Part shown: positions 1-8,174 of the stretch, in pieces | Layout: every line of letters starts with the position of its first letter | How positions within the stretch are numbered: position 1 is the first letter of the stretch | Assembly (NCBI RefSeq): GCF_019976755.1 | Contig: NZ_AP023441.1 | Location: 4,213,501-4,277,500, forward strand | Origin: Nostoc sp. MS1 | GTDB taxonomy: Bacteria > Cyanobacteriota > Cyanobacteriia > Cyanobacteriales > Nostocaceae | Direction of reading: 5' to 3' | Length of the DNA stretch: 64,000 nt | Notes under the pieces: model-generated | Database searches by the model: none | What the model saw: only the letters and a program-made list of their open reading frames with translations | What the model was told of the DNA's origin: nothing | Program-made: the position numbers and the translations under genes

Positions 1-2
1 AA

Positions 3-1178
3 TTTGCTGTAGGTCAATCTGGGAAAAAATTATTGGCGGCGGCTGAGAGTTGGTCAGTATCAGCCGGGAAAGATGTTGCAGCCCAAGAAGCGATCGCTAA
101 TTATTTAGGAATCCCAAGTTGCAACCCCAATACAGGTCTACCCAATTTTGTTTTAGAAGATGGGGTATTCATCCTTGAGCGCCATCCTGAAGCCTTAACT
201 TGGCACTACATTATTAGCAGCAATTGCCATGAAGTCATAGTATTAGATACCCGCACTTGGCGGGGTTATCCTGCTGATAAAAAACCCATTGCCCCACCGA
301 TGTTGTTGTGTCATCAAGCGATGAAGGAACAACTGCTGCAACCATTACAAAAAACCGCAGACAACCAAAATTTCACCACCTTTGTGATTGCACCTACCAA
401 TGTATTTGGATTGCAAGTCATTGATTGGATTCATCATTGGCACTTAAAACGCGGAAAAGTTTTTTCCACCGATGTTGGAGATGCTTGGAACGTTAATCTT
501 GAAGCATTAGCAAAACTCCTCACCACTTTGTGTGAACAACGCCAACAAGTTGTCATTCTCTCTGGCGATATTCATTACAGCTGTGCTACCCGCCTCTCAT
601 ACGGTGCAATTCCCCGTTCACCAAAGCAATCAGTATTAGTGCAGTTAACCGCCAGTGCATTGAAAAATGAAGAAACATTAACTAGATTAATTCACACACG
701 CCTTAAACAATGGCTGTTACCAGAACAAACTCGACGTTGGCTAGGCTGGAATCATCCACCCAAGATGCTAGAAGTTTCTGCAAAACGTTTACAACGCCGT
801 CAAACAATAACTAATCCTGAATGGCATTGTGTACTCGAATGGATACAGCGACAACCCACTCAGAAATTTCCTAACCTAGTAGATATGTCTACTTTTGTTT
901 TCCCCCGCAACCACAGAAATTCTCGATCATCATGGTTACAACCCTTCAAATTTTGGCATTCTCCCTGGTTTCAGGATGGACGAGAGGTAGTTGGTTTAAA
1001 TAATCTCGCCTCAGTTCACTTTGAATTGTCAACAACTGATAATTGTTACCAAGTCATTCAGGATTGTTATTGGTTTTCGTTTCCACTTTCTACGAAAATA
1101 GTTTATAGCCGTTTTACTACTAATCTGCAACCAAATCAGTACTTGTTAGATGAGTTTTTAATTGTGGGGAGCAAATAA
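3..1178 (+). CDS. PhoD-like metallophosphatase family protein, 3' part (5' end outside window)
   Basis: The frame is open to the left window edge, so this is the C-terminal part of a longer gene; the TTG at 33 is only the first possible start inside the window. The segment VVILSGDIHYSCATRLSY has the GD-H metal-binding pattern of PhoD-like calcineurin-type phosphatases, and an upstream VIVLDTRTWRGYP segment fits the same fold. Large cyanobacterial proteins of this kind are mostly uncharacterised, so the substrate is unknown. It converges on the minus-strand gene at 1254-1745, with a GC-rich hairpin between them. Confidence 0.65.
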   Translation, partial: FAVGQSGKKLLAAAESWSVSAGKDVAAQEAIANYLGIPSCNPNTGLPNFVLEDGVFILERHPEALTWHYIISSNCHEVIVLDTRTWRGYPADKKPIAPPMLLCHQAMKEQLLQPLQKTADNQNFTTFVIAPTNVFGLQVIDWIHHWHLKRGKVFSTDVGDAWNVNLEALAKLLTTLCEQRQQVVILSGDIHYSCATRLSYGAIPRSPKQSVLVQLTASALKNEETLTRLIHTRLKQWLLPEQTRRWLGWNHPPKMLEVSAKRLQRRQTITNPEWHCVLEWIQRQPTQKFPNLVDMSTFVFPRNHRNSRSSWLQPFKFWHSPWFQDGREVVGLNNLASVHFELSTTDNCYQVIQDCYWFSFPLSTKIVYSRFTTNLQPNQYLLDEFLIVGSK

Positions 1179-1204
1179 TACCAATTCAAAATTCAGGAAG
1201 TGTA

Positions 1205-1225
1205 GGGTGGGCATCTTGCCCGCCC
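1205..1225. terminator. GC-rich hairpin between convergent genes
   Basis: GGGTGGGCA (1205-1213) pairs with TGCCCGCCC (1217-1225), one pair being G-U, over a 3-nt loop. It lies 27 bases after the phosphatase stop and before the 3' end of the convergent gene. There is no long T-run, so it may be a dispersed hairpin repeat serving as a weak bidirectional terminator. Confidence 0.4.
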
Positions 1226-1253
1226 ATGTTCTGCAAGTTAAATTTATAACAAA

Positions 1254-1745
1254 TTAGCGCGATCGCTGTGTTGGATTAGCTGTTGATTGAGAACGTTGTT
1301 GATAAAATCCTACAACTTTCTGCACGTAGGTAGCCGTAAAGCCTTGATTACAACCTGTATATGCACCAGTCATCCACCAACAAGCGACACCTTGCACAGC
1401 AGCAGTTTCATTGTTTCTTGTAGCGCGGAGTTGCTGGTTTAATTCACGCCGTGTAATACAAGATACAACCTCGCGTGCCAATGCGGGGCTATTTTCAAAT
1501 TGCGTGGGTGTGACTTCTCTTTTAAGACAAGTTCTCGACCAACCTTTGAGAGTTTCTGGTTTCACTTGCCAAGCACTATAAAGTCCATCGTTGGCTTTAC
1601 CAGTTTGCGGTGCAGCTTGTCTTAATGCTTCCACTAATGCGGCAATTTGAGCATCAGCAGCTTGTTGTGCTTGAGCGGACAATGGTAATAATCCGTAGCT
1701 AATGACAACTCCGCTAACAAGTAGCAGCCTCAGATACTCTTTCAT
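1254..1745 (-). CDS. Hypothetical secreted protein with conserved cysteines
   Basis: I chose the ATG at 1745 (MKEYLRLLLVSG...) over the upstream one at 1778 because it begins a typical signal peptide: a Lys, a hydrophobic stretch, then LSAQAQQA as a probable cleavage region. The mature part of about 135 residues has cysteines at CLKRE, VSCITRRE, ACWWMTGAYTGC, which could form disulfides in the periplasm. It ends in a polar Gln/Ser/Thr/Arg-rich tail. I do not recognise a family and assign no function. The next gene upstream on the same strand is more than 600 bases away, so it is probably transcribed alone. Confidence 0.6.
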   Translation of the reverse strand: MKEYLRLLLVSGVVISYGLLPLSAQAQQAADAQIAALVEALRQAAPQTGKANDGLYSAWQVKPETLKGWSRTCLKREVTPTQFENSPALAREVVSCITRRELNQQLRATRNNETAAVQGVACWWMTGAYTGCNQGFTATYVQKVVGFYQQRSQSTANPTQRSR

Positions 1746-1787
1746 AAAATCTTCACGAACCTGACAACATCTATTCAATAGTAATTG

Positions 1788-1818
1788 ACAGTGGACAGTT
1801 GACAGTTGACAGTTGTCA
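1788..1818. repeat. Short tandem heptamer repeat (CAGTTGA type)
   Basis: Several head-to-tail copies of a CAGTTGA/ACAGTTG heptamer, the reverse complement of the CAACTGT runs elsewhere in the window (about 4062-4095, 40990-41006, 51995-52022, 63943-63951). Such short tandem repeats are a recognised feature of Nostoc-type genomes. No coding function. Confidence 0.7.
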
Positions 1819-1880
1819 GGTTATGTTCACTGTCCATTGTTCATTGTTCACTTTCTCATCTTCTCTACTCAGCACTCTCT

Positions 1881-2420
1881 TCATCGCCGTACTATTACTA
1901 GAGTCCCTGGTGTTGTCCAGTTGTATAACTTGCGGGCTTGCTGGACTGGTAAATTTACGCAACCATGACTGACTGGAGTGCCAAAGTTGTTATGCCAGTA
2001 AGCTCCGTGAATGGCATAACCTTCATAAAAATACATGGCGTAAGGAACATCAGGGATGTCGTAGCCAGGGCCACGCATACGGTTGATGCGGTATTTGGTA
2101 TCAATTGCAAATTTACCTACAGGCGTAGGAGTTGAACGCTTTCCTGTAGAAACGCGGAAGGAATAAACTAATTTTTTACCTTCCCAGGCAAATAAGCGTT
2201 GCTGTGATAAATCAATTTCAATTCTGCGAGGTTGAGATATTTGTTTGCTGTCGGGTTGAGTGTCGATGTTTTGCTCAACTGAGGCAATTCTGGCTGTTTG
2301 AGAACTGGGATCAGCTATGGTTGGTAGCAACCCAGAAAGCAAAGCTGCCATGATGATTACCACACCTGTAAACAAATTTACAGAGTGACGTTTCCTAGTC
2401 TTAAAAATCCAGCTTTGCAT
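1881..2420 (-). CDS. L,D-transpeptidase (YkuD family)
   Basis: Predicted cell-envelope enzyme that cross-links peptidoglycan stem peptides through 3-3 bonds or attaches groups to them. An N-terminal hydrophobic segment (about residues 15-37) is a signal or anchor. The YkuD domain covers about residues 66-179 and ends with the HG...SHGCVNL signature: His138 and catalytic Cys154 are in place. A good ribosome site (GAAGGTG) precedes the ATG. It has a paralogue 325 bases upstream on the same strand (2745-3257), with a hairpin between them, so the pair looks like a tandem duplication with separate transcripts. Confidence 0.85.
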   Translation of the reverse strand: MQSWIFKTRKRHSVNLFTGVVIIMAALLSGLLPTIADPSSQTARIASVEQNIDTQPDSKQISQPRRIEIDLSQQRLFAWEGKKLVYSFRVSTGKRSTPTPVGKFAIDTKYRINRMRGPGYDIPDVPYAMYFYEGYAIHGAYWHNNFGTPVSHGCVNLPVQQARKLYNWTTPGTLVIVRR

Positions 2421-2648
2421 ATTCGTTCACCTTCTTGATTATGCAAATATCATCAATTCCTAGATTTATCATTTCCAAATATTCAAAATTCATCACATAA
2501 ATCTTGACATTTGGTAACTACTATATTTCTAGGAGATTCTGAATTAAATATTAACCAAAACTAGGATTTACGCTAATTCCCTTGAGGCAGATTCTGAGAT
2601 TTTCCTCTTATATAATTTACTTCATCTCTAGTTATCTCTATTCCGGAA

Positions 2649-2676
2649 AATGCCAACAGAATTTTCTGCTGGCATT
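2649..2676. terminator. Inverted repeat between the two L,D-transpeptidase genes
   Basis: AATGCCA (2649-2655) pairs with TGGCATT (2670-2676), and an inner CAGAA/TTCTG pairing continues the stem. It lies 69 bases beyond the stop of the upstream transpeptidase (minus strand) and is followed there by TTTT, so it probably terminates that transcript. The remaining gap (2421-2744) is AT-rich with nothing else recognisable. Confidence 0.5.
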
Positions 2677-2744
2677 AGTTTAAATCTTTTTGATTTGTAA
2701 ATATGTATCAGTCTAATAAATCTACATTTTGATTTAATTATTTA

Positions 2745-3257
2745 TTACTTTTGAATGACAACTGGTGTTCCTATAGATGCCCAACTGAAGAGCCATTTAG
2801 CATGATTAGGGGCAAGGTTAACACAGCCTCTACTGACAGGAGTACCGAATTTTTTATGCCAATATGCACCGTGAATACCATAGTTACCACTATAGAACAT
2901 CGCATAGGGAACATTGGGCATATCATAGCCTCTACCACGCATCCGCGTAGACCTATACTTTGATTGGATTTTGAATGTGCCAATGTGCGTAGGTGTAGAT
3001 TCTTTACCAGAAGAAATGGCGACCGCATACACAGGTTTGTTACCTTCCCAAGCAATTAATTTCTGCTGTGAAAGGTCTACTTGAATCCAGCGTTGGTCAG
3101 ATTTTTGTAAAATATCGACAGTTTTGGCAATTTTTTGTGGGGCGGTCGTTGCTAATGTTTCACCAGACCCAGTGTTTATTACACTTAAGGATAATGCACC
3201 ACCAACAACAAACATTTTTAAACCACGTTGCCAATTAAAATGAACCAGTGATTTCAT
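2745..3257 (-). CDS. L,D-transpeptidase (YkuD family), paralogue
   Basis: Second YkuD-domain protein, closely similar to the one at 1881-2420 in its catalytic half (DLSQQKLIAWEG, MRGRGYDMPNVPYAM, GIHGAYWH). His129 and Cys145 are present, but the motif reads SRGCVNL instead of SHGCVNL. A hydrophobic N-terminus (about residues 14-30) suggests export. Its N-terminal 55 residues differ from the paralogue, so the two may be placed or regulated differently. No strong ribosome site is visible before the ATG. Confidence 0.85.
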   Translation of the reverse strand: MKSLVHFNWQRGLKMFVVGGALSLSVINTGSGETLATTAPQKIAKTVDILQKSDQRWIQVDLSQQKLIAWEGNKPVYAVAISSGKESTPTHIGTFKIQSKYRSTRMRGRGYDMPNVPYAMFYSGNYGIHGAYWHKKFGTPVSRGCVNLAPNHAKWLFSWASIGTPVVIQK

Positions 3258-3328
3258 AGTAGAAACACACAGATAATAAAAACAGAAGATTTGGAGATAT
3301 CAAATATAGCAATGGTTTCTTAATAATT

Positions 3329-3973
3329 TCATCCTGAAAAATACGCTAATTGATCAATTAAGTCTTTGGCTAACCCTGCGATCGCTTGCCAATTTTTCTC
3401 TTTCACTAGTTGCGGTAAAAATAACTCTCCACTCAAACCCACAGCGATCGCACCAGCTTGGATGAGTTCTTTGGCGTTTTCTAGGGTGACTCCGCCAGTG
3501 GGAATTAAGGGTATATGACCTAGCGGCCCTTGTAAACTCTTGATATACTTAGCTCCTCCCATAGCTTGTACGGGGAATACTTTTACACAGGTTGCACCAT
3601 AAGCCCAAGCACTGACAATCTCCGTAGGGGTGAGTGCGCCGGGAATAATGGGTATATTTTTGGCCAAGGCTGTTTGAATCATGGCTGCATCAACATGGGG
3701 AGTAAAGAGAAATTCCGCCCCAGAGGCGATCGCATCTTCTAGCTGCTGCACATTAAATAAAGTACCCGTACCAATCGTACATTCAGGTAATCGATGACGT
3801 AATTGGGCGATTAATTCCCCAGCGCGATCGCTATTCCAAGTAATCTCAATTAGCTGCATTCCTCCAGCCGCCACAGCCAACGCCATTTCCAGCCCTAATT
3901 CCAATTTTGGAGCGCGGATAACTGCGATCGCTCGCTGTTTTTGCAACTGTAATAACCAATCTTGAGTAGACAT
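3329..3973 (-). CDS. eda: 2-keto-3-deoxy-6-phosphogluconate (KDPG) aldolase
   Basis: Class I aldolase of the KDPG/KHG family. It cleaves KDPG to pyruvate and glyceraldehyde 3-phosphate, the last step of the Entner-Doudoroff pathway, and may accept related keto-acids. The 214 residues match the usual length. Glu43 (LIEITW) and the Schiff-base Lys131 (CVKVFP) are present, as is the phosphate-binding IPTGGV segment near residue 160. Family members differ in substrate, so KHG or another aldol is possible. It stands alone on the minus strand. Confidence 0.85.
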   Translation of the reverse strand: MSTQDWLLQLQKQRAIAVIRAPKLELGLEMALAVAAGGMQLIEITWNSDRAGELIAQLRHRLPECTIGTGTLFNVQQLEDAIASGAEFLFTPHVDAAMIQTALAKNIPIIPGALTPTEIVSAWAYGATCVKVFPVQAMGGAKYIKSLQGPLGHIPLIPTGGVTLENAKELIQAGAIAVGLSGELFLPQLVKEKNWQAIAGLAKDLIDQLAYFSG

Positions 3974-4061
3974 TTTTCACGTAGACGCAAACCTTCTATT
4001 CTCTATTACCAGCCTGACATATAGCTAGGGGATGGGGTGGGAGTGGGGGAGATGAGGAGAA

Positions 4062-4095
4062 CAACTGTCAACTGTCAACTGTCAACTGTCAACTA
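4062..4095. repeat. Tandem CAACTGT heptamer repeat
   Basis: Four or more consecutive copies of the heptamer AACTGTC, in a noncoding gap between eda and the small membrane protein. Same family as the repeat near 1788, in the opposite orientation. Confidence 0.8.
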
Positions 4096-4221
4096 TTAAC
4101 TGCCTCCTCATATCAGCAGATTCGACACTTGATCCAATAACAAAGATATGAGATAGTTTAAACATCTTATAACCTATCGATTTACCGTATTTTAGAAAAA
4201 GCAACCAAAGGAGTAATAGGA

Positions 4222-4491
4222 ATGACAGTTGCACAGCATGACACAGCATCGTTGACTATTAATATTGACAACTCCAGCAGCCTTAATCAAAGCCGACTGT
4301 GGCAACCTGTGCAACTAAGTACAGCATTTATCAACAAAATTTGGTGGCATACTCACGCCTACAGCACAGTTTTCAGTATTGTGCTACTAGCTTTGGTAAG
4401 TTTTATATTCTTGAGTCTGCATTGGTCTTTCCGTAAGATTGCGGTACTGACGAAAGCGGATACCGTTTCAGAACATGAAATTACTTCCTAA
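4222..4491 (+). CDS. Small single-span membrane protein, hypothetical
   Basis: 89 residues: a polar N-terminal half with many Ser, Thr and Asn, one strong transmembrane helix (about residues 50-71, FSIVLLALVSFIFLSLHW) and a short charged C-terminal tail. A good ribosome site (AAAGGAG) lies 12 bases before the ATG, which supports it being a real gene. I recognise no family. It is followed by 180 noncoding bases with an inverted repeat just before the next gene. Confidence 0.6.
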   Translation: MTVAQHDTASLTINIDNSSSLNQSRLWQPVQLSTAFINKIWWHTHAYSTVFSIVLLALVSFIFLSLHWSFRKIAVLTKADTVSEHEITS

Positions 4492-4624
4492 TAGAAGAAA
4501 GAATACTAACATTTTTTACTCAATCTTGAGATAGGTTTATACATCACACGCTATATATCGGTAGTGTGATGGAAGATGAAACAGAACTCTTTAAGCTGAG
4601 TCTAGCAAGCCAAGAATATACCTA

Positions 4625-4662
4625 AGAAGCACCACACTGTTACAAGACTTTGGGGTGCTTCT
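4625..4662. terminator. Perfect 9-bp inverted repeat ahead of the esterase-like gene
   Basis: AGAAGCACC (4625-4633) and GGTGCTTCT (4654-4662) are exact complements with a 20-nt gap, ending 12 bases before the ATG at 4675. It could terminate the upstream small gene or form a hairpin in the 5' leader of the downstream gene. The following T-run is short. Confidence 0.4.
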
Positions 4663-4674
4663 GTAGAAGTTTTT

Positions 4675-5718
4675 ATGCTAGACGCAACTAAAACTAATAT
4701 TGTTGAGGCGTTGCGTAAGTCCGTACACCAACTGACAGGCGCAGCCACAGATTACGACTCATTAATAGACTTAATTGGCAATGCTCGTTTAGTTCTGATT
4801 GGCGAAGCTTCCCACGGAACCCACGAATTTTACGAGCAAAGAGCCGAAATTACTAAAAGATTAATTCAAGAAAAGGGTTTTAACGCAGTAGCAGTTGAAG
4901 CAGACGGGCCTGATGCCTACCGCTTGAATCGTTATGTCCAAGGCGTAAATGAAGATTTGACACCAATTGATGCACTATCAGGTTTCCAACATTTTCCGAG
5001 TTGGATGTGGCGCAATTTAGATGTAGTAAAGTTTGTCAATTGGTTACGTGAATATAATGATAATCTCAATGAGACTGGGGTGAAGGTCGGCTTTTACGGA
5101 CTAGACCTTTATAGTATGTATGCTTCCATAGCAGCCGTTCTTGATTATCTTGAGCAAGTTGATCCAGAAGCGGCAAATCGCGCTCGTAGTCGTTACGCTT
5201 GCTTGGAGAATTTTGGCGAAGATACACACTCTTATGGTTATGCAACAAGCCTTGGTATTAGCGAATCTTGTGAGGGAGAGGTAATTAAGCAACTGCGGGA
5301 ATTACAAAATAGAGTTGCAGATTATACCCATAAGCAAGGACGACTGGCAGCAGATGAGTTTTTCTATGCTGAACAAAACGCACGGATAGTCAAAAATGCT
5401 GAAGCTTACTATCGTGCCATGTTTACCGGAAGGGTGTCTTCGTGGAATATTCGCGATCGCCATATGGCCGAAACCCTAGAACATCTCATGACGCATCTAG
5501 ATCAGCAAGATATACCAGCCAAAATTGTGGTTTGGGAACACAACTCTCACTTAGGGGATGCTAGAGCCACAGATATGGCACGACAGGGAGAGGTAAACCT
5601 TGGCCAATTGAACCACCAGAGACTTTTCCCTCGGCGTTGTGAGGGAGATGGGGGAGAGGGGGAAGCAAAGGAGCAGAGGAGAATAACTAATGACTATGGA
5701 CTGTTGACTATGGACTAA
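4675..5718 (+). pseudogene. Erythromycin esterase-like protein, C-terminally truncated
   Basis: Residues 1 to about 310 match the erythromycin esterase family (IGEASHGTHEFY with the active-site His/Glu region, AVEADGPDAYRLN, KVGFYGLDLYSM, VVWEHNSHLGDARATDM). In intact members the sequence after GEVNLGQL continues for roughly 100 residues. Here it changes abruptly into a tail (NHQRLFPRRCEGDGGEGE...) that is translated noncoding repeat DNA, including the TGACTATGGACT/TAATGACT repeats at about 5688-5730. The gene has therefore lost its 3' end, probably by deletion or repeat insertion. Family members are thought to be hydrolases or erythromycin-succinate-type enzymes, and this copy is unlikely to be active. 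Confidence 0.7.
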
Positions 5719-5724
5719 TGACTA

Positions 5725-6330
5725 ATGACTAAAAAAATACAAAAAGTACGTCGGAAATCTGCATCTATGAGGCATAAATCCTTGGGGATAAGAAAAAGAC
5801 TAGCTCGCAATTGGTGGACTGTGGCGTTGCGGGGTGCGATCGCTATTATTTTTGGTTTAGTCGCTTTATGCTGGCCGACTCTCACCTTGGCTTCGTTGGT
5901 GTATCTGTTTGCAGGTTTTTGGCTAGTGGGGGGAATATTACTAGCGATCGCAGCTTTTCAAGAGCGTTTGCAAGATACTCATAGTAGACTACTCTTACTA
6001 GAAGGAATTATTGGGGTTGTAGTAGGAGCGATCGCTTTTATTTCTCCTGGTATTGCTGGATTTGTTTTGCTTTACCTAATTGCGATTTGGGCAATTAGTA
6101 CTGGTTTATTTGAAATAATCGCTTCTATGCAACTGCGACAAACAATAGAAAATGAGTGGCTTCCCGCAGTAGCCGGGATTGTCTCTATAATTTTTGGTGT
6201 AATGTTAATTATCTGGCCAGTAGCTCAGGCATTAACTTTTTTGTGGTTAATTGCTGCCTATAATGTTCTGTTTGGAATGCTGTTATTAATTTTGGGTTTA
6301 CGCTTACGTCTGGAGTTGAGACTAGACTAA
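5725..6330 (+). CDS. HdeD family membrane protein (DUF308)
   Basis: About 200 residues with a basic N-terminus followed by six hydrophobic helices in three repeated pairs (for example IAIIFGLVALCWPTLTLAS, IIGVVVGAIAFISPGIAG, VAGIVSIIFGVMLIIWP). The repeated FG-x-W/SP pattern is characteristic of HdeD, a membrane protein linked to acid resistance in enterobacteria; its role in cyanobacteria is not established. The first 14 codons lie in or next to the short repeats that end the previous gene, so translation may start at the ATG at 5767 (MRHKSLGIRKRL) instead. Confidence 0.75.
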   Translation: MTKKIQKVRRKSASMRHKSLGIRKRLARNWWTVALRGAIAIIFGLVALCWPTLTLASLVYLFAGFWLVGGILLAIAAFQERLQDTHSRLLLLEGIIGVVVGAIAFISPGIAGFVLLYLIAIWAISTGLFEIIASMQLRQTIENEWLPAVAGIVSIIFGVMLIIWPVAQALTFLWLIAAYNVLFGMLLLILGLRLRLELRLD

Positions 6331-6347
6331 AGCCGTTGAAAGTACAG

Positions 6348-6435
6348 CTAATACCAATTCAAAATTAAGAAAGTGAAACATAACATAGGTTTGTTGGTTT
6401 ACATCTGAATCATATTTTTTGTGAAATGGTATTAG
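6348..6435. repeat. Short inverted-repeat element (MITE-like), 88 bp
   Basis: The ends CTAATACCA (6348-6356) and TGGTATTAG (6427-6435) are perfect 9-bp inverted repeats, and the similarity extends inward. A related end (AATACCAATTCAAAATT) is seen at about 1179-1195, so this is probably a dispersed nonautonomous element. Confidence 0.6.
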
Positions 6436-7151
6436 AGGCTTGGTACAAGTGCTTTAGTGTCTGAAGATGACACGATCAGAAGCCGAACGGTAGAGTAAAT
6501 AAGAACTGTTGATTCAGATTTTTCTGCTTGGTTCAAAGTAGATAAATATTAAGATATATATTTTTAGTAATCTTTGTATTACAGATAGAATGCCCGATAT
6601 TGCGTAAAATGCGTAGTACATTTTCTCCCATAATTAAAGCAGCCTCTAGATAGAGATTAACTTGTTTACTTAATTAATCAGCCAAAAATAGTTTGTATGA
6701 TAGTTTATAACAATAAATATTTTAACTAAAAATCCGATTTTTTCACAACCATAATTATTAATGCAATGTTATATTGTAGTTAATGAAAAACATTTTTGAC
6801 TAGGTGATAAGCCTGTGAATATTAGCCAATAGGCAAATAGATTTTTTAATTTATAAGATTGGCATAGCCAGGGAAGATAGCTTATGAAAATGTATAGCTC
6901 GTTTTGTTTGATAAATAAACTGCACACTATTCTCAAAAAACAGTCTTTCTCTGGATAACAGAGAACTTGTTACTTAATAAATTAGTTCATAAGCGAGAGC
7001 TAATCGGAGCGATAGTTAGTTGTTTGATGACAACATATACGCATAAATTATTAGCAAAAAAAATGAATAACCTAACGCTGCTGAGTTCGACACTTTAGCA
7101 TTAACAACCTTATAAAATCAAGTTTAAATATCAATAATATAAGGAGAAAAA
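6436..7151. other. Noncoding AT-rich stretch
   Basis: About 700 bases with no open frame of usable length, tRNA-like cloverleaf or clear repeat on either strand. The last bases (AAGGAG before 7152) are the ribosome site of the next gene. Confidence 0.6.
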
Positions 7152-7373
7152 ATGCAAATAATATCAAATAAATCTAGACAAATATTGCCTCATACCATAA
7201 CAGATGACAGCCAAGGAAATATAACTACATATACCTGGAACTCTAGGTGGAGTAAGCATGTTTGCCCTTGCTGCTCATACGGTTTACTCCTTCATGTCAG
7301 CGATAATGGGATTTACTGGCGTTGTAGCCATTGTTATCAAGAAATGCCAGATTGGGACTTAGGACATATCTAA
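7152..7373 (+). CDS. Small zinc-ribbon protein, hypothetical
   Basis: 73 residues with two Cys pairs, CPCC (about residues 38-41) and CSHC (about 58-61), spaced like a zinc ribbon that may bind nucleic acid or protein. The N-terminal half is polar. AAGGAG stands 9 bases ahead of the ATG. I do not know the family. The next small gene follows on the same strand after about 90 bases and could be co-transcribed. Confidence 0.6.
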   Translation: MQIISNKSRQILPHTITDDSQGNITTYTWNSRWSKHVCPCCSYGLLLHVSDNGIYWRCSHCYQEMPDWDLGHI

Positions 7374-7461
7374 GTGTAGAATTAGCCACTTTAGCTTACT
7401 GCTCTGTTCCTATTTCCAGCCAAACATCTATATTAAAATTTAGCAACTTACCAAAAAATTA

Positions 7462-7782
7462 ATGCTCGACTTCAACACATTAACTCAATTTTATAGCACT
7501 TACTGCATTGGTATTTGTGCCTTTCTCATTCCATTGAATCTGCTTGCTACCTTTTCAACAATAATGTTGACACTTTTGGGTCGCCCAGCAATTCAGATAT
7601 GGCAAACTGCTATTATTGCCAGTTTCTTAGCTCTATTGATGATACTGCACGTATTTGCTTGGTTCATGATGGGAGTAGTTATGGCTCCGACGTACATTTT
7701 ATTAGGACTAGGAAGTATCTGTTTGTTCACTAATTTTGCAGCAGTTCTCTTTAATAAACTCTTCACTAAGAAATATAGCTAA
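7462..7782 (+). CDS. Small integral membrane protein, hypothetical
   Basis: 106 residues forming three hydrophobic helices (about 13-38, 47-70 and 74-97) with very few charges until the C-terminal KLFTKKYS. No family is recognised. No strong ribosome site is visible before the ATG, but the composition is that of a genuine membrane protein and an overlapping frame gives nothing sensible. Confidence 0.5.
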   Translation: MLDFNTLTQFYSTYCIGICAFLIPLNLLATFSTIMLTLLGRPAIQIWQTAIIASFLALLMILHVFAWFMMGVVMAPTYILLGLGSICLFTNFAAVLFNKLFTKKYS

Positions 7783-8174
7783 AATGCTTCAGTTGCAAAT
7801 AAATCAGAAATAAAATTTTAGGCTGTAGTCTTATTCCTTTAGATAGAGAGAGTTAAAGTTTTTTTAGTTTTAATATTCATATATCTAAATACCAATTTAA
7901 AAAAAGAATGCAACAGCATGAATAATACCCCTCCTCTTAGCAAGGAGAACCCCCACAACCCAGTGGATCTCTTCACTAAGGGGAAGTTGCCGTCGGGCGG
8001 GTGTGGTATCTGTCGCAAAAATTCTTTGAATTGCTATAACTCGTAGTGCAGATATTAAGGTTATCGCAGCTACTTTATGGGCGTTATGTTTGGAGGAGCA
8101 TTTGCGTTCTAGAACGGATCACCTTAGCTATTGATGGGTGTTCGAGATATCAGAAGTTTTGGAACAAGAATTTT
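7783..8174. other. Noncoding gap with a dispersed GC-rich repeat
   Basis: AT-rich spacer containing, at about 7926-8012, a GC-rich block (CCCCTCCTCTTAG ... CTAAGGGGAAG) with partly complementary ends, resembling the dispersed repeats at 30079-30272. An open frame from 8046 runs into the radical SAM gene, but the domain starts only at 8175. Confidence 0.45.

Noticed and set aside
1788..1818. CRISPR array suggested by regular repeats
   Set aside because: The heptamers are directly abutting without spacers; they are simple tandem repeats. No CRISPR array or cas gene is visible in the window.
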